From: an uncultured Clostridia bacterium
Lineage (GTDB): Bacteria; Bacillota; Clostridia; Oscillospirales; CAG-272
DNA length: 64,000 bases
Direction of reading: 5' to 3'
NCBI GenBank assembly: GCA_944381075.1
Contig: CALWJT010000015.1
Coordinates: 1-64,000 of the forward strand
In this document: positions 53,510 to 61,862 of the stretch, one piece after another
Layout of the letters: every line of letters starts with the position of its first letter
Position numbering within the stretch: position 1 is the stretch's first letter
Program-made: the position numbers and the translations under genes
The notes under the pieces: generated by a model
Databases searched by the model: none
Seen by the model: only the letters and a program-made list of their open reading frames with translations
What the model was told of the DNA's origin: nothing

Positions 53510-54943
53510 ATGATAACCGATACCAAATATCCGGAGGCTTTCCGCAGCATGTTCCGCGAATACGACATCCGCGGAAGAGTGTGCGACGAAGAGCTTTGTC
53601 CTGAAAACGTATACAGGATCGTAAAGGCCTATGCGAAATACCTGCATCGCAGAAGCATCACGCGCGCGGTTGTCGGATATGACAACCGCACGTGCTCGCC
53701 GTCCTTTGCAAAGGCGGCGGTCGACGCTCTCTTGGAGGAGGGGATCGACGTATTTTACATCGGGCTTGCGCTTTCCCCGCTCGCCTATTTTGCGCAGTAC
53801 CATTTGAAATGCGAGGGAGCCGTTATGATCACGGCGAGCCACAATCCGGACGGCTGGTCCGGCTTCAAGCTGGCAAACGGCTATTCCAAAACGCTGGAGC
53901 CGGATGACATCAAGGAGGTCTATTCTCTTCTGGACCAGCCGACGGAAAGCGCGGTCCGGGGAACATATACGGAGACGGATGTGCGCGATGCCTACATCGA
54001 CGATATCGTCTCGAGGATCCATATGGGTCCGAAGAAGCTGCGCGTCGTGCTGGATGCGGCGAACGGCGGTGCGGGGCTGTTTGTTTATGAGGTGTTCCAG
54101 AGACTTGGCTGTATGACCTTCCAGCTCAACTGCGATCCCGACACCTCTTATCCGCATTATTTCCCGAATCCCTCCGACGTCGCCGGAAGAAAGCGCCTGC
54201 ATGACATGGTGCTTCATCCCTATATCCATGCCGACCTCGGCCTTTCCTTTGACGGGGACGGCGATAGGATCGGCGTGATCGACGAGAAGGGGAACAACAT
54301 CTGGAGCGACATGGTCCTTGCGCTGATCGCCAAGCAGCTTCTGGAAAAGAAGCCGGGTGCGACGGTCGTGTTCGATGTCAAGTGCTCCAAGGCGCTGATT
54401 GACGTGATCGAGCAAAACGGCGGCCATCCCGTCATGTGGAAAACCGGCCATTCCTATATCAAATCCAAGATGCACGAGCTTCACGCGGAGCTTGCGGGAG
54501 AGCGCAGCGGACATATTTTTGTCGGCGGCGACGACTGGTACGGCTTTGACGATGCCGTATTCGTCGCAGCAAAGCTTGTGGAGTTCCTATCCCATAAGGA
54601 GGAGACCGTATCCGAGATTTTAGGGACATTCCCGCATTATGTGGTGTCCCCCGAGATCAAGGCGCACTGCGACGACGATGTCAAATACGGCATCGTAGAT
54701 GAAATCGTCGAAAAGCTGAAGGCGGCATACCCCGGAAAGGTCTGCGATATCAACGGCGCGCGCGTCCAGTTCGAGCATGGCTGGGGACTGATCCGCGCTT
54801 CCTCCAATCTGCCGGAGCTTGTGCTGATCTTCGAGGCGGATACGATGGAGCATCTGCTGGAGATCCGGAAGATCTTCAAGGGATATACGCGGGCGTACAA
54901 GGCGATTTCCGACGAATGGGAAAACGATGTGACGGAGCTTTGA
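53510..54943 (+). CDS. manB: Phosphomannomutase/phosphoglucomutase
   Basis: Alpha-D-phosphohexomutase that interconverts hexose 1- and 6-phosphates. It has 477 residues: FREYDIRG opening, phosphoserine loop MITASHNP (Ser110), metal loop FDGDGDRIG (Asp248, 250, 252), sugar loop GERSGHIF, and the C-terminal phosphate loop WGLIRASSN. All catalytic elements are intact, in contrast to the mutase-like half of the gene at 19777. GGAGG lies before the ATG. A terminator follows. Confidence 0.93.
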   Translation: MITDTKYPEAFRSMFREYDIRGRVCDEELCPENVYRIVKAYAKYLHRRSITRAVVGYDNRTCSPSFAKAAVDALLEEGIDVFYIGLALSPLAYFAQYHLKCEGAVMITASHNPDGWSGFKLANGYSKTLEPDDIKEVYSLLDQPTESAVRGTYTETDVRDAYIDDIVSRIHMGPKKLRVVLDAANGGAGLFVYEVFQRLGCMTFQLNCDPDTSYPHYFPNPSDVAGRKRLHDMVLHPYIHADLGLSFDGDGDRIGVIDEKGNNIWSDMVLALIAKQLLEKKPGATVVFDVKCSKALIDVIEQNGGHPVMWKTGHSYIKSKMHELHAELAGERSGHIFVGGDDWYGFDDAVFVAAKLVEFLSHKEETVSEILGTFPHYVVSPEIKAHCDDDVKYGIVDEIVEKLKAAYPGKVCDINGARVQFEHGWGLIRASSNLPELVLIFEADTMEHLLEIRKIFKGYTRAYKAISDEWENDVTEL

Positions 54944-54950
54944 CATAACC

Positions 54951-54989
54951 AAAAAGCAGACGGAATCCGGAGGATTCGTCTGCTTTTTC
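54951..54989 (+). terminator. Intrinsic terminator after the phosphomannomutase
   Basis: AAAAAGCAGACGGAATCC / GGATTCGTCTGCTTTTT with a GGA loop. Confidence 0.88.
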
Positions 54990-55026
54990 CGTTTTGACGT
55001 GCTGGCTCCGGCAGAAAGGAAACGAT

Positions 55027-55620
55027 ATGATATTCGATCTGACCCATACAATAAGATCGGGGATGCCGGTCTATCCCGGCGACCCGAAAACGGCGCTGAT
55101 TCCCGTGACGCAGTATGAAACCGACGGATACCGCCTGACTCGTTTGGATACGGGGCTTCATGCCGGAACGCACATCGATATGCCGTCTCATTTTTCGGCG
55201 GACAGTCGTACCGCAGCGCAGATGCCGGCCGCATGGTTTGCGGCGCCGGCGCGTATTTTTAAGCCGGGGGAGGACATGTCGTCTGTGCGCGAGGGAGAGG
55301 CGGTCCTCATCGCGACCGGCTGGGACCGGCATTTCGGGCAGGAAGACTATTTTACTTCTCATCCTGTGATTTCCGAGGAACTGGCCTCCTGTTTGATTGA
55401 AAGAAATATCCGGATGCTTGGACTTGATACCCCGTCTCCGGATTTGCCGCCGTTCGCGGTGCATAGAAGGCTGTCGGAGAGAGGGATTTTCCTTGTGGAA
55501 AACCTCCGCGGGCTTTCCGCTCTGCATGAAGCCGCGAAGGGGAGGCGCTTTGAATTTTTCGCTCTCCCTTTGAAAATCGAGGCGGAGGCTTCTCCCGTGC
55601 GTGCGGTGGCGCGGCTTTAG
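55027..55620 (+). CDS. Cyclase (kynurenine formamidase-like) family hydrolase
   Basis: A 197-residue metal-dependent hydrolase of the cyclase/KynB superfamily. The metal motif is LHAGTHIDMPSHF, with supporting MPVYPGD and VLIATGWDRHF. Substrates in the family are amides and esters such as formylkynurenine or isatin, and none can be assigned here. AAAGGAAAC precedes the ATG. Monocistronic. Confidence 0.85.
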   Translation: MIFDLTHTIRSGMPVYPGDPKTALIPVTQYETDGYRLTRLDTGLHAGTHIDMPSHFSADSRTAAQMPAAWFAAPARIFKPGEDMSSVREGEAVLIATGWDRHFGQEDYFTSHPVISEELASCLIERNIRMLGLDTPSPDLPPFAVHRRLSERGIFLVENLRGLSALHEAAKGRRFEFFALPLKIEAEASPVRAVARL

Positions 55621-55656
55621 CGAAGACGGAGATCAAAATTTAATAAATAATAGGTG

Positions 55657-55685
55657 TTGACATTGATGGAAAATTATTGTAATAT
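55657..55685 (+). promoter_or_regulatory. Sigma-A promoter of the AT-rich exported cassette
   Basis: TTGACA, 17-bp spacer, TAATAT, in a strongly AT-rich stretch about 60 nt before the ATG. Confidence 0.65.
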
Positions 55686-55748
55686 AAATAATAGAAGACG
55701 AAATCATCAAAATTTGGTAAATATCAAAGCGGAAAGGAGGTGACATAT

Positions 55749-56153
55749 ATGAAGAGTTTCCGATTTCGTTCGCTTGTCTCTTTGCTTTTTCTGCTGAGCT
55801 TTCTCTTGGTGTCGGCGTCCTGCGGACAAAGCGATATATCCTATGAAGCGATGGTGTATTGCGGGACTGACAGCTATCTGATGGTGAGTACGGATAAGCA
55901 GACGACAGAAACGCTTGCCTCATTGTTTGACGCTTCCTCGTATGTTGAATTAGAGACGGAGCCCGATTCGGTGGATTTCGTGGATTTTTTGCTTGTTGTT
56001 TTGGAGACGGAATCTGGTGAGAGGACAGTCAGGCTTTTTCGTGATGGATATGGCCGCTTCGACGACAATCGCCTGGTAAAATTTAAAACAAATGCATATG
56101 AAACGGTAAAAACTATGTTTGAGAACAGCAAACAGGAAGGAAATAATAAATGA
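55749..56153 (+). CDS. Small predicted lipoprotein
   Basis: A 134-residue exported protein with lipobox LVSASC (Cys25) after a long hydrophobic signal (SLLFLLSFLLVSA). The mature part is acidic with a 'VDFVDFLLVVLETESGERTV' strand pair and ends in a Lys/Asn tail. No family recognised. An ideal AAAGGAGGTG site sits 7-8 nt before the ATG. Its stop overlaps the next start by 4 nt (ATGA), so the pair is translationally coupled. Confidence 0.75.
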   Translation: MKSFRFRSLVSLLFLLSFLLVSASCGQSDISYEAMVYCGTDSYLMVSTDKQTTETLASLFDASSYVELETEPDSVDFVDFLLVVLETESGERTVRLFRDGYGRFDDNRLVKFKTNAYETVKTMFENSKQEGNNK

Positions 56154-57226
56154 AAAAGTTTCGAAAAATTTTGTTAGTTGTTATTGTTGGCACATTATTA
56201 TTATCTTTATTTTCGTTTATTTATGCAGATGTGGAAAAATACGGACAAAAAAATACTTTTTATAATTATCCTATAACTCCGGATATGGCAGAGTGGGAGT
56301 TGTTTACATCGGGAGCAGAAATGGCAACTGCGTGTGAAATTCCTGAGGAGATATTATCTGAACTATCGACGGAAGATGTTCTTCAGTTGATATTAGAATA
56401 TCCAATGCTTCCATGCGTTGCTGCATACGATGATATACAAAAGGGCTTTGAAATGGTTATGGGTTCTTTTAATGGAACAAAAGAGCTTTTTCAAAGAAAA
56501 GATGCCGTAAATGTCTTAATTAAAACATATGATAATTTTAATTTGGAAAATAACCAAAATATTGTTTATGGCATTAATCGTGGCGGATATATGCTGGATG
56601 TATTAGAGCTACTTTTGTGTCAAAATGAAATATTAGAAAAGTGTACAATACAGCAAATTGATAAAATATCAGAAATTGCAATAGATAAACAAATCATGAA
56701 AGAACAAAGTTCGGTTTATGCGGGCCGGCTTGCAAAGACAAATATTTTATCATATGAGTCGTTGGTTTCTGGATATAGAACGGCGGTTCAAACACCAAGA
56801 GGAACTGATGTTATGGTTTATTGTGGACCAGAGCAATTGTCAGAGGAAGACATGATTAATATGTTTTATCAAATGAGAGAGCTGTTTCCAAATGCCATGC
56901 ATATTGGAGGAGCTACATCCTGTTTTAATTGCCACTCATACGCATGGTATAGTATTTCTCCTGATAATCCATATTGGATGGATGATCCGTCTCCTTATTG
57001 GGAAGATGGCAGTTATGTATTGACAGGAACATATGAGTTTGGTGACAAATTGGTATATTTTGAGGGTAGTAGTCCAATTCATTCTGCCTATATTACTGTT
57101 AGTGGGTCGGGAATACCATCGGAGGTTGCTTCAAAGTGGGGAAGTTATGGTGTTTATAGGCACGCACCGGGGTATGACCCTTATTATTCCGCCACGTCTT
57201 ATTCTAAATATACACTGAATTCTTAA
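56150..57226 (+). CDS. Exported protein with a cysteine-peptidase-like C-terminal domain, AT-rich
   Basis: A 358-residue protein. It has a signal peptide (about 1-26), a helical middle domain (30-230), and a C-terminal domain with CFNCHSYAWYS (Cys258/Cys261), GDKLVYFEG, the HSAYITV histidine (His311) and WGSYGVYRHAPGYDPYY. The order 'Cys-His-x-Tyr-Ala-Trp ... Gly-Asp ... His-x-x-Tyr' recalls NlpC/P60 or CHAP amidases, but I cannot prove membership. Codon use is far more AT-rich than all neighbours, so the gene is probably horizontally acquired. Candidate wall hydrolase or toxin-like effector held together with its lipoprotein partner. Confidence 0.72.
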   Translation: MKKFRKILLVVIVGTLLLSLFSFIYADVEKYGQKNTFYNYPITPDMAEWELFTSGAEMATACEIPEEILSELSTEDVLQLILEYPMLPCVAAYDDIQKGFEMVMGSFNGTKELFQRKDAVNVLIKTYDNFNLENNQNIVYGINRGGYMLDVLELLLCQNEILEKCTIQQIDKISEIAIDKQIMKEQSSVYAGRLAKTNILSYESLVSGYRTAVQTPRGTDVMVYCGPEQLSEEDMINMFYQMRELFPNAMHIGGATSCFNCHSYAWYSISPDNPYWMDDPSPYWEDGSYVLTGTYEFGDKLVYFEGSSPIHSAYITVSGSGIPSEVASKWGSYGVYRHAPGYDPYYSATSYSKYTLNS

Positions 57227-57229
57227 CAG

Positions 57230-57261
57230 TAAGCCCGCGTCAAAATCGACGCGGGCTTTTT
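57230..57261 (+). terminator. Intrinsic terminator after the AT-rich cassette
   Basis: AAGCCCGCGTC / GACGCGGGCTTTTT stem. Its GC-rich stem contrasts with the AT-rich genes and marks the cassette end. Confidence 0.85.
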
Positions 57262-57368
57262 CGCGGTCGATTTTGATACACCAGCCTTGGGCCGCCGCAT
57301 ATACTGGTATTGGCGGAGCTTCGTTCCGCCCGAAAAAGACCATTTCTTGGGAGGAGTGTGAAAAACAA

Positions 57369-57590
57369 ATGGATGTGAGAGTCATCACGATCGCCTCTCA
57401 GACCGCCGCAATCAAGGCACAGCGGATGCTTCGCAAGAACGGAATTCGATGTAGAATCGTGCGTCCAAGTCCCAGGCAGACGCCGCATGGATGCGGCTGG
57501 GGTCTTCAGCTCGACGTGTATTCTGTCAATGCGGCGATCGATTTTCTGGAAGCGGCGGATATCCCGTTCGGGGATGTCATAATAGGATAA
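57369..57590 (+). CDS. DUF3343 putative sulfur/selenium carrier-like protein
   Basis: A 73-residue protein of PF11823 (putative Se/S carrier-like): VRVITIASQTAAIKAQRMLR, GIRCRIVRPSPRQTPHGCGW (with the Cys near the end of the motif) and a final IDFLEAADI helix. The family is thought to carry persulfide or selenide groups. It precedes a cysteine desulfurase-like gene by 11 nt, which supports a joint role. The GGGAGGAG site is 9-13 nt upstream. Confidence 0.82.
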   Translation: MDVRVITIASQTAAIKAQRMLRKNGIRCRIVRPSPRQTPHGCGWGLQLDVYSVNAAIDFLEAADIPFGDVIIG

Positions 57591-57601
57591 GGGAGCGAGT
57601 T

Positions 57602-58738
57602 ATGATTTATTTCGACAATGCGGCGACGACTTTCCCGAAGCCTGCCGCTGTCATCCGCGAGATGACGAAATGTATGCGGGAATACTGCGGGAATCCGGGA
57701 AGGAGCTCCCATAAGCTCGCGCTTGCCTCAGCGGAGGCGATTTATGACGTCAGGTGTGAGGTTGCCGATTTTTTCGGCATTTCAAAACCGGAGAACGTCA
57801 TTTTTACCCAAAATACGACACAGGCACTGAACCTTGCCATTGCCGGCATCGCCTGCCGAGGCGACCATTTTATTATATCCAATTTGGAGCACAACAGCGT
57901 GCTGCGTCCGGTGGCGAGCCTATGCGCGCTTCGCGGCATGACCTATGATACGGTCGACGCGACGGCGGAGGATGCGGATCTTCTTCAAGAGATCGAACGT
58001 CATATCCGGCCGGAAACGCGGGCGGTCGTCATGACGCATGCTTCCAATATTTGTCCCAGGATCCTGCCCGTAAGGGAGATCGGCGCGCTTTGCAAACGGT
58101 ACGGGATACTGTATGTCGTCGATGCTGCGCAGAGCGCCGGCATATATGACATCCATATGGTGCGCGACGGCATATCCGTTTTGTGTGCGCCTGGGCATAA
58201 GGGCCTGTATGGTCCGCAGGGAAGCGGATTTGCCGCTTTTGCAGATGACTTTGATTTTGAGCGCTTTCGGTGCAGCCTGTTTGGAGGGAACGGGAAAAAT
58301 TCAAACGATACCGACATGGGGCATGAACCGCCCGATTCCTATGAGGCCGGCACGGTAGCTACCCCTTGCATTGTCGGCCTCGGCGCGGGACTGCGCTATG
58401 TAAAGGCGGCCGGCCGGGATAAAATCGAGCGTCATGAGAGTTCCCTTATGCAATATGGCAGAGATTTATTGAAGGATCATAAAAAAGTGACGGTGTACCT
58501 TCCCAAGGCGCAGCGGGGCTCGCTGCTGCTTCTGGGATTTGACGGGATCTCTCCGTCGGAGGCGGCGGAAAAGCTGGGAGATGCAGGCGTATGCACCCGC
58601 GCGGGCCTTCACTGCGCGCCGACAGCGCATAAGGCGCTGCATACCGGCGGGGACGCGCTGCGCGTCAGCTTTTCTGCATTTAATACGCCGGAGGAGATGG
58701 AAAAATTTGTTTTGATTCTGGATAAAATTCTTTCGTAA
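57602..58738 (+). CDS. Class V aminotransferase, cysteine desulfurase-like
   Basis: PLP enzyme of 378 residues. It opens with MIYFDNAATTFPKP. The PLP lysine is Lys200 in CAPGHKGLYGPQG, and the catalytic-loop cysteine is in CTRAGLHCAPTAHK (Cys330/Cys337). This is the short-loop group related to CsdA/SufS-like and selenocysteine lyase enzymes that remove S or Se from cysteine analogues. Paired with the DUF3343 carrier gene, it could deliver S or Se. AAGGGAG precedes the ATG. Confidence 0.88.
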   Translation: MIYFDNAATTFPKPAAVIREMTKCMREYCGNPGRSSHKLALASAEAIYDVRCEVADFFGISKPENVIFTQNTTQALNLAIAGIACRGDHFIISNLEHNSVLRPVASLCALRGMTYDTVDATAEDADLLQEIERHIRPETRAVVMTHASNICPRILPVREIGALCKRYGILYVVDAAQSAGIYDIHMVRDGISVLCAPGHKGLYGPQGSGFAAFADDFDFERFRCSLFGGNGKNSNDTDMGHEPPDSYEAGTVATPCIVGLGAGLRYVKAAGRDKIERHESSLMQYGRDLLKDHKKVTVYLPKAQRGSLLLLGFDGISPSEAAEKLGDAGVCTRAGLHCAPTAHKALHTGGDALRVSFSAFNTPEEMEKFVLILDKILS

Positions 58739-58778
58739 GCGCTGGAGAAAGCTTTTTGGCTTTTGTTTTATAGAAATT

Positions 58779-58812
58779 CCGCCCGCCGGTGCAGGTTTGC
58801 GCCGGCGGGCGG
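58779..58812. other. GC-rich hairpin after the desulfurase gene
   Basis: CCGCCCGCCGG / CCGGCGGGCGG, an 11-bp perfect stem with a 12-nt loop. No T-run follows on the plus strand, so its role in termination is doubtful. Confidence 0.5.
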
Positions 58813-58961
58813 CTCGATAAAAAGGCAATTAAAAAGAACAGAGGGGATATGGTATCAAAAACAGATGGCGATAACATCAATCGGTGTTATAAATTCATGT
58901 TTAATTTGGCGTATCCTATTCTTTTATAAGAAAGATAAGATTCAAAATAGGAAACAAACGG

Positions 58962-58990
58962 TTGACATTTCCTTGCCTTTGTGATATGCT
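58962..58990 (+). promoter_or_regulatory. Sigma-A promoter of the polysaccharide operon
   Basis: TTGACA, 17-bp spacer, TATGCT, 35 nt before the first ATG. All following genes overlap or nearly touch and probably share this transcript. Confidence 0.65.
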
Positions 58991-59025
58991 TAAAATGCAA
59001 ATATCATATGATTAGGAGATTTTGT

Positions 59026-59664
59026 ATGATGGGCGTCGGAATGCAAATCCATCCGAAAGAGGCTATGAATTGGTGTCAATCAAAACCTGCTTATGAAAAG
59101 ATAAAACGCATATCCGACCTTTTGCTGTCCTCGATTCTCCTTGCGGGAATGGCGGTCCCGATGCTGATGATCGCGTTTGCCGTGCGTTTGGATTCTCCGG
59201 GTCCCGCCTTTTATTTGCAATTCCGGCTCGGGATGTTCGGCAAGCCCTTTCCGCTTCTTAAATTCCGGACCATGAAGCAGGACGCGGAGAGGGAGGGTCC
59301 TGTATGGGCAGAAAGGGAGGATGCCAGGCGCACGAAGATCGGGATCCTGCTTCGGCGGTTCCATCTGGACGAGCTGCCTCAGCTTATCAACATTTTGATG
59401 GGGGATATGAGCTTTGTGGGCCCACGTCCGGAGCGCGCGATTTTTTATGAAAGCTTCAAAAAGTCCGTTTCGGGATTTGACAAGCGGCTGCTTGTCAAGC
59501 CCGGGCTTACGGGACTGGCTCAGATCAGCGGGGGCTATGACCTTTCTCCTTTGGAAAAGTGGGAGTACGATATGCGGTATATAAGGGAACGCTCCGTTCT
59601 CGTGGATTTCAAATGTCTGATGCTGACCATTCCGGCAGTATTGTCAGGAAGAGGGGCCCGATAG
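59026..59664 (+). CDS. Undecaprenyl-phosphate phosphoglycosyl transferase (sugar transferase)
   Basis: Bacterial sugar transferase (WbaP/PglC superfamily) of 212 residues that moves a sugar-1-phosphate from a nucleotide sugar to the lipid carrier and so primes the repeat unit. One membrane-associated helix (about 25-50) is followed by KFRTMKQDAE, RTKIGILLRRFHLDELPQLI (catalytic Asp-Glu), MSFVGPRPER and KPGLTGLAQISGG. AGGAG lies 7 nt before the ATG at 59026. It is the short PglC-like form without extra membrane helices. Confidence 0.92.
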   Translation: MMGVGMQIHPKEAMNWCQSKPAYEKIKRISDLLLSSILLAGMAVPMLMIAFAVRLDSPGPAFYLQFRLGMFGKPFPLLKFRTMKQDAEREGPVWAEREDARRTKIGILLRRFHLDELPQLINILMGDMSFVGPRPERAIFYESFKKSVSGFDKRLLVKPGLTGLAQISGGYDLSPLEKWEYDMRYIRERSVLVDFKCLMLTIPAVLSGRGAR

Positions 59665-61862
59665 TGCCGCGTTTTGTTTTGGATGACCGTCATGCGGGCG
59701 ATGTAACGAAAAAATACATGGAACAAATCGGGCAAGCCATCCGGCAGGCGGGCTTTTTCACCGCGGATGCGAGGGACGGCGCGTCGCGCCGGGATGTGAT
59801 CGTGACAGACGAAGTGCTTGTCACGATCCGGTATCTGCTGTCCGGCTATCGAAGGCATGTTGTCTGGATTCAAGGGCTTGTACCGGAGGAATCTTATCTG
59901 CGCCGCCGTTCTCTGCCAAGACGGTTCGTGCTTTCCCAAATCGAAAAATACGTTTTGAAGCGTGCGGAATTGCTGCTTCTCGTGTCGCCCGAAATGCTCT
60001 CTCATTATGAAAGAAAATACAAGCTTTCCTTAGAGAAGAAAAGCTTTATCATGCCGTGCTTCTGTGAAGAGGGGCCTTTTTCCCCGACGCTCACTGCCGA
60101 AAAGGAAAAAGGCAGCTTTGCTTATATCGGTTCGCTCAGCACATGGCAGTGCTTCCCGCAGACAGCCGCCTTTTATGCTGAGATCGAACGGCGTGCGGTC
60201 TGCCCGACGAAGCTTGTGGTGTTCACAGAGGATACGGCAAATGCGAGAAAGATCCTTGCAGAGAGCGGCGCCGTCCATTATGAGGTCCGCTGCCTTCGCG
60301 GGAGGGCTCTTCTTGAGGCGCTTGCTCCGGTGCGGTATGGCTTCGCTCTGCGTGCGGATCATCCGGTAAACCGCGCCGCGACTCCGACAAAGCTTTCCGT
60401 CTACGCGGCATGCGGACTGACGCCGATCTATTCGCCGGTCCTTGCGGATTTTAGCCGTCATGCGGCGCCGGTCGGCTACGGCATTCCCGTCCCGCTTCCT
60501 GCCGGAAAAGAGGAGGTCGCCGTCGTGCTTTGCGACATGGCGGATGAGCGGACGGCATCCGCAGACGCCGGCAGCTTTCTGTTTTCCGATTATTATAACG
60601 CCTGCGCTTATCGGAAACGGCTATCCGATCTGCTTCGGGAAAAGTATGGATACGGCGGCTTTCCCCCTAAAAAGCGCCGTGTGCTGATTACCGTCGGAAA
60701 TCTGCGCACGGGAGGAATTGCAAACGCCTTGTATGCGTTGATCGGAAAAATCCACTCCTTTTATGATATCACCTTGCTCTGCGCGGACGGTATGGTCTGC
60801 CGTGAGCGGCTCCCGGCAGATGTGTCCCTTTATCCGCCGGATGAGATGCTGCGTTCGACGGAAACCCCTCGGCGCAGTCTTGGCACGCTTGCTTTGCCCG
60901 CAAGAATCTTCCGGATTGCCGGCGCGGCGTTTTCTAAAATATTCGGGAAACGTCTGCCGTTTTTGCTCCTATGCCGGCGGACGAGAAAACGGCTTCCTGC
61001 TTTTGATGCCGCGGTTGCTTTTTCTCAGCCGTCATGTATGCGGAGCTTCTGCAATATCAGCTGTGAGCTTGCTTTGTACGGCTGTCATGCGCAAAAACGG
61101 ATCGCCTTTGTACACTGTGATTTTGGAAAATATGGCGCCAATTCTGCCGGGAACCGAAGACTATACCGGAGTTTTGATCAAATCTGCGCTGTAAGCAGAG
61201 GAACGGCGGATGCTTTCTTGGCCTGCCTGCCGCAGCTGCGGGGGCGGACCTGCGTCGTTCCCAATATCGTAGAGGGAGAACGGATCCTGTCTCTCTCCGT
61301 TTCCCGCGGCGTATGCTATCCGAATGCCCGCCGTCCGGTCATGCTGAGCGTGGCGCGGCTGTCTCCGGAAAAGGGACATTTGCGGTGCATACCGCTGATG
61401 CGCCGGTTATGTGACGAGGGGTTTGTCTTTGAATGGCATATCGTAGGAAGCGGGCCGTGCGGTACCGCTCTTGCGGCCGCAATTCGGCAATACGGGCTTG
61501 CTGACGTCATATTCCTGCATGGGGAAGAGGAGAACCCGTATCGTTATATGGCGCAGGCGGATTTTTTGTTTCATCCGTCGTTCCATGAGGCGGCGCCTCT
61601 GGTTTTTTCGGAGGCGGCACTGCTGGCGCTTCCGGTGCTTGCTACCGATACCTGCTCGGCAGGCGAGCTTTTGGAAACGGGCGGTGTTCTTTGCGGGACG
61701 GGGGACGAGGATCTGTACCGCACGCTTGCCAGCTTCCTTGCGGAACGGACCTATGAAAGTCTGCGCTGTTCGCTGCATCCGGAGGAGGTGCTTTCCCGCT
61801 TGTCTCGGCAGGCAGATGCGTCTGTATCCTTGTTTCGTGCGGCGGTGGAGGAGATTTCATGA
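59664..61862 (+). CDS. Double glycosyltransferase (two GT-B domains in one chain)
   Basis: A 732-residue protein starting with GTG that overlaps the previous stop by one base. Residues about 1-325 look like one GT-B enzyme (ending ATPTKLSVYAACGLTPIYSP). From about 338 a second GT4 domain begins (RVLITVGNLRTGGIANALYA) with the GT4 core SVARLSPEKGHLR and the E-x7-E-type HPSFHEAAPLVFSEAALLAL. Two sugar additions by one polypeptide are likely. The first half lacks a clear E-x7-E, so its activity is less certain. Confidence 0.82.
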   Translation: MPRFVLDDRHAGDVTKKYMEQIGQAIRQAGFFTADARDGASRRDVIVTDEVLVTIRYLLSGYRRHVVWIQGLVPEESYLRRRSLPRRFVLSQIEKYVLKRAELLLLVSPEMLSHYERKYKLSLEKKSFIMPCFCEEGPFSPTLTAEKEKGSFAYIGSLSTWQCFPQTAAFYAEIERRAVCPTKLVVFTEDTANARKILAESGAVHYEVRCLRGRALLEALAPVRYGFALRADHPVNRAATPTKLSVYAACGLTPIYSPVLADFSRHAAPVGYGIPVPLPAGKEEVAVVLCDMADERTASADAGSFLFSDYYNACAYRKRLSDLLREKYGYGGFPPKKRRVLITVGNLRTGGIANALYALIGKIHSFYDITLLCADGMVCRERLPADVSLYPPDEMLRSTETPRRSLGTLALPARIFRIAGAAFSKIFGKRLPFLLLCRRTRKRLPAFDAAVAFSQPSCMRSFCNISCELALYGCHAQKRIAFVHCDFGKYGANSAGNRRLYRSFDQICAVSRGTADAFLACLPQLRGRTCVVPNIVEGERILSLSVSRGVCYPNARRPVMLSVARLSPEKGHLRCIPLMRRLCDEGFVFEWHIVGSGPCGTALAAAIRQYGLADVIFLHGEEENPYRYMAQADFLFHPSFHEAAPLVFSEAALLALPVLATDTCSAGELLETGGVLCGTGDEDLYRTLASFLAERTYESLRCSLHPEEVLSRLSRQADASVSLFRAAVEEIS

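Noticed and set aside
51205..53568. Very long antisense open frame (787 codons) opposite argS-yebC
   Set aside because: It mirrors two certain genes, has biased shadow composition (many Arg/Val/Asp runs) and no recognisable domain.
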